A stretch of DNA of 16,653 bases. It comes from Solirubrobacterales bacterium (GTDB lineage Bacteria; Actinomycetota; Thermoleophilia; Solirubrobacterales; Solirubrobacteraceae). Numbering within the stretch: the first letter of the stretch is position 1; every line of letters starts with the position of its first letter. The stretch is from assembly GCA_003244035.1 (NCBI GenBank), contig QHBV01000014.1:1-16653 (forward strand). Reading direction: 5' to 3'. The notes below the pieces were generated by a model, which saw only the letters and a list, made by a program, of their open reading frames with translations, had not been told where the DNA came from and ran no database searches. The position numbers were made by a program, and so were the translations under genes. Below are positions 1-7,138 of the stretch, piece after piece.

Positions 1-1502
1 TGCTCCATCGCCGGCGTCTCGGGGGGGTCGACGTATGGCTGCTCGTCCTTGACGTCCTCCTCGTGGTAGACGCTCTCGGCGTTGACCGCCCAGATGTCGT
101 GGTGGGTGCCGAGCAGGATGTTGTCGACCGCCCGCATCGCGCTGAGCATCGAGTGGTCGGAGTTGTTGTAGCGGTGCAGGCCGTTGCGCCCGACCTGGAT
201 CAGGTTGTCGATGCCCGCCAGCCATGTGCGGATCGTCTGCAGGCGCTCGCCGTACTCGGCGTCGTAGATCGGATACGCCTTGTGCACGCGGACGGCGAAG
301 CCGAACTTGACCTTCTCGGCCCGGGCCAGACCCAGCTCTTGGATCTCCCGGGTGGCGAGCGCGACGAGGGCGTCGTCGGACATGCTCCACAGCTCGTCGC
401 CCTCGAAGCAGAAGTACTCCAACCCGATCGAGGCATCGGTCTCGTTGGGCACCATCCATGGGCTCCATGAGCGGAAGTTCTGGATCCTCCCGACGCGAAC
501 GCCGGGCTCGTGGATGTAGATCCAATTGTCGGGGAACAGGTCCTCGCCCTCGATCACGAGCGCGACCGTCAAGAAGTCGCGGTAGCGCAGCCCTCGTGCG
601 GCGTCGCGAACGTCTACCGGGGCCTCCGGCTCAGTGATCGCGACGGTTGTGCGCAGCGGAAGCGAGGAGATCACATGCGACGGGCGCAGCGTCTCACCCC
701 CCGCGATCACCTCGACCACCCCCCGCGGGCCATCCATCCGCAGCCGCGTGACCAGGGCGTTCATCCTGACCTCGCCGCCGTGGGCGCGGATGTCGTCGGT
801 CATCTGCTCCCACATCTGCCCCGGGCCGTAGCGGGGGTAGTTGAATTCCGAGATCAGCGACTTGATCTTGTCGCCCTTGTTGCCGAAGAACGCCGACTTG
901 GCGGCGCTGAAGAACGACAGGCCCTTGATTCGCTGCGCGGCCCACTCTGACCGAAGCTCGGTGCACGGGACGCCCCAGACCTTCTCCGTGTAGGTCTTGA
1001 AGAAGTGGTGATAGAGGCGCTTGCCGAAGCGGTTGGAGACCCACTGCTCGACTGTGTCCTCGCGGCCCTTGGGCTTGATCGCCGCCCACAGGTAGGAGAG
1101 CCCACACAGGAGAAGCTCCCACGGGCCAAGCTTCTTGACCACATCCATCCCCTGCAGCGGATACTCGAGGAACTTCTTGCGCCAGTAGATTCGGGACTGG
1201 CGCGGGCGGCGGAGGAACTCCTCCTTCATGATCTCGTGCCAGAGGGCGTCGACCTCCTTGACCTTGGTGAAGAAGCGATGGCCGCCGAGGTCAAAGCGGT
1301 AGCCGTCACGGACCTCGGTGCGGGCGAGTCCACCGACCTGGCCGGTGGACTCGAGCACGATCACCGGCTTGCCCTGCTTGGCGAGCAGGTATCCGGCGGT
1401 GAGACCGGCCGGGCCGCCGCCAAGCACGACGACGGGATGAGCCGGGGTGATCTCGGCACCGCGAGCGGCGGCGGCGCGGGCGGGGGAAGTCGGGTCGGGC
1501 AT
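1..1502 (-). CDS. FAD-dependent oxidoreductase, protoporphyrinogen oxidase/UDP-galactopyranose mutase-like (3' end outside window)
   Basis: Translating the minus strand from the ATG at 1502 gives an uninterrupted frame of 500 codons that leaves the window at base 1. Residues 24-34 form a Rossmann FAD-binding motif (VVVLGGGPAGL, GxGxxG at G28/G30/G33), followed by an acidic residue ending the second strand (E51) and the GG-x-x-RT element at 57-62. Next is DLGGHRFFTK (71-80), typical of the COG1232 amine-oxidase/protoporphyrinogen-oxidase superfamily. Near the C-terminus is GRNGLHRYNNSDHSM, a segment that in this family packs against the flavin. The start lies 2 bp after the stop of the upstream glycosyltransferase gene, so the two are surely co-transcribed and probably translationally coupled. 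Relatives with this GGHRFF/YNNSDHSM pattern often sit in polysaccharide loci. By context a role in envelope sugar or lipid-linked-sugar chemistry is more likely than haem synthesis. The exact substrate cannot be read from the sequence. Confidence 0.88.
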   Translation of the reverse strand, partial: MPDPTSPARAAAARGAEITPAHPVVVLGGGPAGLTAGYLLAKQGKPVIVLESTGQVGGLARTEVRDGYRFDLGGHRFFTKVKEVDALWHEIMKEEFLRRPRQSRIYWRKKFLEYPLQGMDVVKKLGPWELLLCGLSYLWAAIKPKGREDTVEQWVSNRFGKRLYHHFFKTYTEKVWGVPCTELRSEWAAQRIKGLSFFSAAKSAFFGNKGDKIKSLISEFNYPRYGPGQMWEQMTDDIRAHGGEVRMNALVTRLRMDGPRGVVEVIAGGETLRPSHVISSLPLRTTVAITEPEAPVDVRDAARGLRYRDFLTVALVIEGEDLFPDNWIYIHEPGVRVGRIQNFRSWSPWMVPNETDASIGLEYFCFEGDELWSMSDDALVALATREIQELGLARAEKVKFGFAVRVHKAYPIYDAEYGERLQTIRTWLAGIDNLIQVGRNGLHRYNNSDHSMLSAMRAVDNILLGTHHDIWAVNAESVYHEEDVKDEQPYVDPPETPAME

Positions 1503-1504
1503 GT

Positions 1505-3094
1505 TCACGAGACTTTCTTGTAGAGGACGGCGCTGTCGGCGACCGTAGCGGCCCCACGATAGTTGTGAGGAGCCAACGCTACCGGCTCGAGGCTCCGGTC
1601 GTCCGCGAGCAGCGCGCCCCACTGCGCGGCGCGCCGCCGCACGAGCTGCGTCCAGGACGCTTGCCAGTTCTTCGCGCCCTCGGTCAGCGGTCGCACGTAC
1701 AGCACCTGCTGGCCGGGCCGCAGGCCGGCGAGCAGCGGCGCAAGCGTCGCCGCCGGGTTGGCGTGCTGCAGGCGCTTGAGCGCGAAGACCCAGTTCATGT
1801 AGCTAGGGTCCGAGACGGGCCCGATCGTGGTCGCGTAGGAGAGCCCGGATGGCAGGTAGTACCACGCGAGCGGCGCCTGGTCCGGCTGGCCTGAGATCAC
1901 GAGATCGCCCCGGTGCAGCAGCGGGGTCATCTCCCCCCCGACGTCGCGCATGTCGCTCTTGTACTCGGGGGCGTAGGACGCAATGTTCACGACGAACACG
2001 ATCGACAGCGCGACCGCGACGAGTCCGACGATACCGCTCCGAGCCGCGCCCCAAGCCGCCAGCAGCAGAATCGCGCCCAGCAGCGGCGCGAAGTATCTGG
2101 ACACGAAGGCCGGGGTGATCTGCGAGGCCAGCCACGCCAGCGTGAGCGTCGCGATCGGCAGCAGGATCAGCGCCCACATCACCATCGCCTCCTGCGTGCG
2201 CCGGTACGCGCGCGTGGTCAGCGGCGCGAGGCCGATGACCGCGGCGAGCACGAGCGCCGTCGTGATCCGGTCGCCGCCCATCAAGTCACGGGAAAGCAGC
2301 ACGGGCGTCCCGAAGCGGATTGGCGAGGCCCACGGCGCGCCTGTGTGCGTGGCCTGGTAGATGAAGTTGGGCAGCCACGGCAGGAACAGGATCCCGGCGC
2401 CGGCAAACGCGAGCACGGCGTCGCGCACGAGCGCCCGCCGCTCCCTGCTCACGAACCACACGGGCACAAGCGCGATCACAGCACCGGCTCCGAAGAAGAT
2501 CCCCCACGCGTGCGTGTACAGCATCAATGCCAGCGACACTCCGAAGAGGATCAGATACCCGCGCCGGCGGTACACGAATGCATGCACGAAAGCAGCGATC
2601 GCAAAGATTCCGAGCAGCCCCATCAGCTCGTACATCCGCGTCTCCTGGGCATACTGGGCGAGGAACGTGCTGAACGCGAACAGCACCGCCGCCAGCAGCC
2701 CCGCGCGCCGCCCGAACAGGCTCCAGCCGGCCCACATCCCGGCGGGGATGCACAGCAGCCCGAACATCAGCGACAGCGAATGCGTCGCCGGCTCGCTCGA
2801 GCCGAACAGGCGCATCCACACGTGCAGCAGCAGGTAGAACAGCGGCGGCGAGCCGTCGTGCCGGAGAATGCCGGGGATCGCGCTCAACGAGTGCGAGGAG
2901 ATTCCGGTCGTGATCGCCTCGTCCTCCCAGAACTGGCCGCTCAAGTAGCGCGTGCGGATGAACGCCGAAATCGCCATCAGCACGACGAGCGCCAACCCGG
3001 TGCTGGCCCACGTCGGCACACGCTCGAGCCATGAGGGAGTCCCTACTTCGGCGATCGCCGGCACCTGCGGGCGGGGAGGAGCGAGCGTGGCCAT
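1505..3094 (-). CDS. GT39/PMT-like polytopic membrane glycosyltransferase (mannosyltransferase-like)
   Basis: A 529-residue protein with a cytosolic N-terminus (about 30 residues) and roughly ten or more hydrophobic segments. It has the GT-C layout of the ArnT/PMT superfamily: the acidic pair D58-E59 in WEDEA, in the first extracytoplasmic loop after helix 1, then HDGSPPLFYLLLHVW (79-93), the second conserved loop of the PF13231-type domain, and later AQYAQETRMYELMG. These enzymes move a sugar from a polyprenyl-phosphate donor to a protein, lipid or glycan on the outer face of the membrane. I chose the ATG at 3094 (MATLAPPRPQ) because it starts 16 bp after the upstream stop. An earlier in-frame ATG at 3187 would overlap the upstream gene by 77 bp and add a non-conserved stretch. 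No strong Shine-Dalgarno is visible. The C-terminal third after the last helix is soluble and periplasmic-like. The family is clear; donor and acceptor are unknown. Confidence 0.87.
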   Translation of the reverse strand: MATLAPPRPQVPAIAEVGTPSWLERVPTWASTGLALVVLMAISAFIRTRYLSGQFWEDEAITTGISSHSLSAIPGILRHDGSPPLFYLLLHVWMRLFGSSEPATHSLSLMFGLLCIPAGMWAGWSLFGRRAGLLAAVLFAFSTFLAQYAQETRMYELMGLLGIFAIAAFVHAFVYRRRGYLILFGVSLALMLYTHAWGIFFGAGAVIALVPVWFVSRERRALVRDAVLAFAGAGILFLPWLPNFIYQATHTGAPWASPIRFGTPVLLSRDLMGGDRITTALVLAAVIGLAPLTTRAYRRTQEAMVMWALILLPIATLTLAWLASQITPAFVSRYFAPLLGAILLLAAWGAARSGIVGLVAVALSIVFVVNIASYAPEYKSDMRDVGGEMTPLLHRGDLVISGQPDQAPLAWYYLPSGLSYATTIGPVSDPSYMNWVFALKRLQHANPAATLAPLLAGLRPGQQVLYVRPLTEGAKNWQASWTQLVRRRAAQWGALLADDRSLEPVALAPHNYRGAATVADSAVLYKKVS

Positions 3095-3110
3095 CAGGCG
3101 ATCGTTGAGG

Positions 3111-4733
3111 TTAGCTGCGGCAATGCTCGAACACCCTAAAGGCGCGAATGTCGGCCGCGAGCCGGTAACGGACGCCCGTCCACGCACGCACGACCGGTAG
3201 CAGGTGGGCGTTGTGCTGGGCGCGGGTCTGGAAGATCACGTTCGGGGCCGGCGGCAGTGGCGCGCCTGGTAGCGGAGAGGCCTGCACCTGCAAGGTGTGG
3301 ACCCCGAGCGTCCAGGCGAGCATCGGCACCTGAAAGCCCTCGGTCATCACGGTGCCGCAGCGCAGGACGTTGGCCGGGCCCCCGAGCCGGCGGACGGACG
3401 CGGATGCGTCCTCGCGCAGGTGCGCCTGATAGACGATCGCGCGGTGGGTGGCCGGAACGTCGACAACGTTGGCCCCGATCCAGGGCGGCAGCGCGATGAA
3501 CACGGCAGCGGCCGCAAGCGCGCCGGCCGCGCCGGCCGCGCCGGCCGCGCCGGCGAGCGCAGGAGCGGTCCGCAGGCGCCCCAGCGCTCGCGCGAGCGCG
3601 TGCGCCGCCCAGCCCCAGCCGACGCCGCCGGAGATCGCGACCAACGCCGCGCCGAGCACGAGGTAGCGGTCGTTGCCGGAGAAACCGGCCTGCGTCAGGA
3701 TCCCAATCAGCACCCACCAGCCGAGGCCGGCGAGGCCGGCGACGATCAGGCCTGCCCCGGCCCGCTGCGAGTCAGTCTGGAAGCCACTATGCACGGTGGC
3801 CCGCAGGCCACCGTGCAGCCACGAACCTCGCGCCCGCCAGAGCCCGAAGGCCGCCACCACGATCGCGATCCCCGCCGCGGCCTTGACCCGCAGCAGCACC
3901 CCGGGCCACGCGTGCTTGAGGAGCTCGGTGCAGAACGGGCACTTCGCAAACGCGGGACTGTTGGAGCGGGGATGCTGCGCGCGGGCGACGCCGCTGAAAA
4001 GGCTGCCCGATCCCCACAGCTGGGGCCCGAACCACAGCACCGGCAGGAGCGCGAACAGCGCCACCACGAGCTTTCGCGCGCCCGGGTCCTTCCACCACAG
4101 ATACAGACCGTAGGGGCCCCAGACGAGCCACAGCTCGGGACGGTCGAGCGCCGCCACGAAGCCGACCGTGAACGCCTGCCGGCGAGCGCCGTCGAGGTGG
4201 CGCTCGAAGGCGATCAGCACGAGCGCGGTCATCAGCCCCTCCGAGTACCCATACGCGTTATCGCTGATGAACCCGCGCGAGACGACCAGGCTGCCGGCGG
4301 CGATCACTCCAGCCAGCAGCGTCGGGGCGAGCGGACGGCCGGCGAGGGGGCGCGTGAACCGCGTCGTGACCCTGAACACCATTGCGACGGCCATCAGCGC
4401 CCCGGCGCGGGCGAGGACCAACCACATGTCGGGGGCGGCCTTGCCGAACGGCGCGAACAGCGTCGTGAACACGACGGGGAGCGGCTTCCAAGTGGGGCCG
4501 CCCGTGAGGTGCAAGTTGAGGTGGACGATCTCCCGTCCCCACACCAGCCACGCCCACGGGTCGTAGCTGGGGGTCGAGGGGATCAGCAGCGAGAATCCCG
4601 CAAGCACGAGCGCCAGCAGGCCGAGGGCGACATACAGCCGCCCGCCGCCGACGCGCCACCGCAGGCCTCCGCTGGACGCCGTCCTCGGGGTGGGCGCGAC
4701 GGAGACGGTCAGCTCGGCAGTCGGGAGGGACAC
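3111..4733 (-). CDS. Large GT-C-like integral membrane protein, possible glycosyltransferase
   Basis: This 540-residue protein has a GTG start at 4733. A basic N-terminal tail (1-32) precedes a first helix at about 33-51, followed by SYDPWAWLVWGRE (56-68) with an acidic residue (D58) just after helix 1, then GGPTWKPLP (78-86). This layout is that of GT-C transferases that use lipid-phosphate sugars. About nine further hydrophobic stretches follow, then a roughly 120-residue C-terminal extracytoplasmic domain (about 425-540). Odd features are a CPFC motif (C265, C268) in a loop, further cysteines near the C-terminus, and an Ala/Gly run in a late helix encoded by a 9-bp tandem repeat. It is the first gene of a three-gene operon, 16 bp before the second GT-C gene. 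The Shine-Dalgarno is weak. I do not recognise a named family with certainty; the GT-C assignment rests on topology, the early acidic loop residue and the neighbours. Confidence 0.78.
   Translation of the reverse strand: MSLPTAELTVSVAPTPRTASSGGLRWRVGGGRLYVALGLLALVLAGFSLLIPSTPSYDPWAWLVWGREIVHLNLHLTGGPTWKPLPVVFTTLFAPFGKAAPDMWLVLARAGALMAVAMVFRVTTRFTRPLAGRPLAPTLLAGVIAAGSLVVSRGFISDNAYGYSEGLMTALVLIAFERHLDGARRQAFTVGFVAALDRPELWLVWGPYGLYLWWKDPGARKLVVALFALLPVLWFGPQLWGSGSLFSGVARAQHPRSNSPAFAKCPFCTELLKHAWPGVLLRVKAAAGIAIVVAAFGLWRARGSWLHGGLRATVHSGFQTDSQRAGAGLIVAGLAGLGWWVLIGILTQAGFSGNDRYLVLGAALVAISGGVGWGWAAHALARALGRLRTAPALAGAAGAAGAAGALAAAAVFIALPPWIGANVVDVPATHRAIVYQAHLREDASASVRRLGGPANVLRCGTVMTEGFQVPMLAWTLGVHTLQVQASPLPGAPLPPAPNVIFQTRAQHNAHLLPVVRAWTGVRYRLAADIRAFRVFEHCRS
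3521..3554. repeat. Tandem 9-bp GC repeat (CGCCGGCCG, about 3.7 copies)
   Basis: Three perfect copies of CGCCGGCCG (3521-3529, 3530-3538, 3539-3547) and a partial fourth lie inside the minus-strand GT-C gene. They encode an Ala-Gly-Ala series in a predicted membrane helix. The unit is a multiple of three, so a change in copy number would lengthen or shorten the helix without breaking the frame. Confidence 0.9.
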
Positions 4734-4884
4734 TGGAGGATGGAGAAACCTCGGTGCAGCGGATCGCGGACGCGGGCGCGGGACCGATTGAAGGCAGCGC
4801 GAGTGGAAGGCTATCGATGCCCGGCGAGATCGTGGGCCCTTGGTCGCAGGCTAGAGTGGCGCAATCGGGCGCCGAGCAGCGACA
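4734..4884. promoter_or_regulatory. 151-bp divergent intergenic region
   Basis: The gap separates the minus-strand glycosyltransferase operon from the plus-strand RlpA-like gene, so it should hold both promoters. On the plus strand there is a weak candidate: TTGAAG at 4788-4793 and TATCGA at 4812-4817 with an 18-bp spacer, which would give a leader of about 60 nt. A second -10-like TAGAGT is at 4852-4857 without a matching -35. I could not identify a convincing promoter or operator for the minus-strand operon. Confidence 0.35.
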
Positions 4885-5523
4885 GTGATTGCAGCGCTGA
4901 CGATGGTGGGGTGCGCCAGCACGTCTAGCCATCGCGACGGCACCGGCGCCTCGGCGATGACACCGACGGCCTCCGAGCACGCCCACCCCCACGTGGTGGA
5001 GCCAGTCGTAGGTGAAGCAGGTACAAGCCGCGGGGTGGGCGGACGGGGTCAACCAGGCGGCGCCAGCCGCCCCTTACACGACCCCGTCCCCGCCGGACCG
5101 GCGAGCATCACGAGCGCTCCGGCTAGAGGAGCCCCCACCGACGCCGAAGTACGCACGGAGATCGCACGCTTCCAGCTCGCGATCGCGCGCTATCACCTGG
5201 ATCGCCTCAACCTGTCGAACGCGCTGCTCGATCCATCCCAGCTCCCGCCCGGCCAGTACAACGTCAGCATCGCGTCGGTCTTCACCGACTACGGCCTTCC
5301 AATCGCGTGCGGCGGTCTGCTGCAAATCCCGCAGCTCGGCGTCGCCAACAAGACCTTGCCGTGCGGGACCAAGGTCATCTTCCGCTACGGCAACCGCGCC
5401 ATTGAAGTCCCCGTGATCGACCGGGGGCCGTACATCCGGGGACGCGAGTGGGACCTCACCGGGGCAGCCGCAGAGGCGCTGCACTTCCCTGGGCTGGGGC
5501 CGATCGAGTGGCGGCTGGGCTGA
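4885..5523 (+). CDS. RlpA-like double-psi beta-barrel protein, probably exported
   Basis: This 212-residue protein starts at GTG 4885, the only usable start after an in-frame TAG at 4852. The C-terminal part (about 127-212) is an RlpA-like DPBB domain: SIASVFTDYG, then GVANKTLPCGTKV (152-164), then VIDRGPYIRGREWDLT (177-192). The last matches the DRGPF...DLS signature of RlpA and related barrels, which bind or cleave denuded peptidoglycan. C142 and C160 could form a disulfide, consistent with an extracytoplasmic location. The N-terminus (MIAALTMVGCAS) ends in a lipobox-like MVGC, but the hydrophobic stretch is very short and lacks basic residues, so lipoprotein export is uncertain. Residues 11-85 are Pro/Gly/Ser/Thr-rich and probably disordered. 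The usual SWYG motif near the domain start is absent, so lytic transglycosylase activity should not be assumed. The gene converges on the GH3 gene with a 34-bp gap. Confidence 0.82.
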   Translation: MIAALTMVGCASTSSHRDGTGASAMTPTASEHAHPHVVEPVVGEAGTSRGVGGRGQPGGASRPLHDPVPAGPASITSAPARGAPTDAEVRTEIARFQLAIARYHLDRLNLSNALLDPSQLPPGQYNVSIASVFTDYGLPIACGGLLQIPQLGVANKTLPCGTKVIFRYGNRAIEVPVIDRGPYIRGREWDLTGAAAEALHFPGLGPIEWRLG

Positions 5524-5557
5524 GCCGCGTCGCAGCTGCTCCAGTCGAGCGTGGCCT

Positions 5558-6709
5558 TCAGGGCCCCGCGACACGGCGCTTGAGCGCGACGATCCGCGCG
5601 TAGGAGGCGTCGGCCTCGGCGCGGGTGATCTGGCCGCGGCGCAGCGCCGCGCGCAGCGCCGGCAGCTCTCCTCGCGCGGAGTCGGTGTACAGGAGGACGT
5701 CCGCGCCGGCGCGTGCGGCCAGCATGCCTGCTGTGACCTCGTCATGGCCTGTCGTGGATCCGAGCGCGTCGGTGATCGCGACGCCCCCGTACCCGAGTGC
5801 TCCGCGCAAGAGGCCCTGAACGATCGGCCGCGAGAGGGCGGCAGGGGCACCGGTCCGGTCGTAACCGGGAAAGCCCGCGACCGACAGCATGATCGCGTCC
5901 ACTCCGCGCGCGATCAACGAGCGGTACGGCGTCAGCGCCTGTCCGAGCTGCGCCTTGGAAGGTCGCAGCTCCTCGCGATTGTTGTCGGTGCTCACCGCGG
6001 CCGAGCCGAGCCCGGGGAAGTGCTTCGCGCTGGCTGCGATGCGGGCGCTCTGCAGGCCGAGGGCAAACGCGGTGGCGTACCTGGCGACGACGCCCGCGCT
6101 GAACGAGAAGGCGCGGCCCTGCTGCCAGATGAACGCACCGGGGAACGTCGGGACGTCGGCGACCGGCGCCAGGTCGATGTTGATCCCAAGCCCCTTCAGG
6201 TAGACACCGGTCGCACGGCCTTCGCGGCTCGCCACCGCGGTGCTGCCGGTGGCCGCGATCTGCGGCGGCGAGAGCCCGGGCGGCCCGGAGGGCAAACGCT
6301 TGACCTGCCCGCCCTCCTGGTCGGTGGCGATCAGCAGCGGCGGATTACCGCCCTGGCGCGCGGCGCGCTGCAGCGCGCCCGTGAGCGCGAGCAGCTGGCG
6401 GCGCGAAGCGATGTTCGCGCCGAACAGGATCACCGCGCCCACGTCGCCGTCCCGCACGCTCCGCAGCAGCCCCCGCCCAGGAGTCGTGCCCTGCATGCCG
6501 ACCATGATCCGCTGTCCGAGCAGCTTGGCGTCCGAGCCCGGCAGCCGGACGGTGGAGGGCGCTGCGCGGGCCGCAGCGGAGTCCGCGCGCGCTCGCCCGA
6601 TGATCGCCGGACGCGAGCCCGCGCCGGCGACCATCCCTCCAACGACCGCGATCGCGGCCAGGCTCGCTGCGAGCGCGGTTACCAGCGCACGACGCCGGCG
6701 AGCTCGCAA
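5558..6709 (-). CDS. Secreted glycoside hydrolase family 3 (NagZ-like) protein with altered catalytic loop
   Basis: From the TTG at 6709 the protein has 383 residues. A signal-peptide-like N-terminus (RARRRR, then a hydrophobic run 9-30) precedes a GH3 (beta/alpha)8 barrel. Visible landmarks are DQEGGQVKR (130-138), NIDLAPVADV (177-186), AKHFPGLG (228-235) and ITDALG (312-317) with D314 as the expected nucleophile. Family members cleave N-acetylglucosamine or glucose from wall fragments. In NagZ the loop after KHFPGHG holds a D-x-H dyad as acid/base; here it reads STDNN (240-244), with Asn in the His position. I prefer TTG 6709 over TTG 6742: it has AAGGGG at 6718-6723 with 8-nt spacing, gives a better signal sequence and avoids overlapping the upstream lipoprotein gene, which ends 5 bp earlier. 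The two form an operon. Activity and substrate are uncertain because of the loop change. Confidence 0.85.
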   Translation of the reverse strand: MRARRRRALVTALAASLAAIAVVGGMVAGAGSRPAIIGRARADSAAARAAPSTVRLPGSDAKLLGQRIMVGMQGTTPGRGLLRSVRDGDVGAVILFGANIASRRQLLALTGALQRAARQGGNPPLLIATDQEGGQVKRLPSGPPGLSPPQIAATGSTAVASREGRATGVYLKGLGINIDLAPVADVPTFPGAFIWQQGRAFSFSAGVVARYATAFALGLQSARIAASAKHFPGLGSAAVSTDNNREELRPSKAQLGQALTPYRSLIARGVDAIMLSVAGFPGYDRTGAPAALSRPIVQGLLRGALGYGGVAITDALGSTTGHDEVTAGMLAARAGADVLLYTDSARGELPALRAALRRGQITRAEADASYARIVALKRRVAGP

Positions 6710-6714
6710 ACCGG

Positions 6715-7116
6715 CTACCCCTTGACGCCTTGCGCGAGGCAAGCCTCCACCTGCTGGAGCTCGGAGTCAGGCGCCGCGTGGGGATACAGGACGGCGCTGC
6801 CGATCACCTCACCCCCCTGAACCTGCCCATCGATCTGCAGCGCCTGCGCGGCGCCCGGAGTCGGCGCGAAGGCGACTGTCGGCCCGCTTGGAGACGTTCC
6901 GATCTGCATGGCGTCTTGGCCGACTTCGGCCACCGCCAGATGATCGGCACGCAGGCACGCCACATGGGACCCGCGCGGATCGTCGATAACACCCCGGCTG
7001 TGGGACGCCCCCGCTGCGCCCGACGAGCCGGCAACCGGCTTGGACGCGCTCCCGCAGGCCGACAGCGCGAGTGCGGCCAGCCCGCAGGTCGCTGCAAGCT
7101 TGAGGCTCGAGGCCAT
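6715..7116 (-). CDS. Small putative lipoprotein, unknown function
   Basis: A 133-residue protein from ATG 7116 with a textbook lipoprotein signal: K6 in the n-region, a hydrophobic core (7-17) and lipobox L18-S-A-C21, followed by a Gly/Ser/Ala linker (22-42). The mature domain (about 43-133) has two more cysteines (C54 and C126) that could pair. I do not recognise the domain. The frame is open further upstream to 7506, but that part overlaps the divergent gene and looks like a shadow. A GTG at 7122 is an alternative start two codons earlier. The stop lies 5 bp before the GH3 start, and the GH3 ribosome-binding site falls at the end of this gene, so the two products are probably made together and may act on the same wall substrate at the membrane surface. 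Confidence 0.8.
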   Translation of the reverse strand: MASSLKLAATCGLAALALSACGSASKPVAGSSGAAGASHSRGVIDDPRGSHVACLRADHLAVAEVGQDAMQIGTSPSGPTVAFAPTPGAAQALQIDGQVQGGEVIGSAVLYPHAAPDSELQQVEACLAQGVKG

Positions 7117-7138
7117 CCCCACGGAGGGTACCGCGCGG

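Noticed and set aside
1913..3034. Long plus-strand open frame opposite the GT39-like gene
   Set aside because: It mirrors a clear membrane protein on the other strand; its translation is Arg/Gln/His/Pro-rich low complexity, as expected antisense to GC-rich coding DNA.
3930..3941. CPFC as a thioredoxin-like active site
   Set aside because: There is no thioredoxin fold context; the motif sits between membrane helices.
3297..4928. 543-codon plus-strand frame opposite the GT-C gene
   Set aside because: Composition is skewed to Arg/Glu/Gln/Gly with no domain pattern, and it spans two real genes on different strands.
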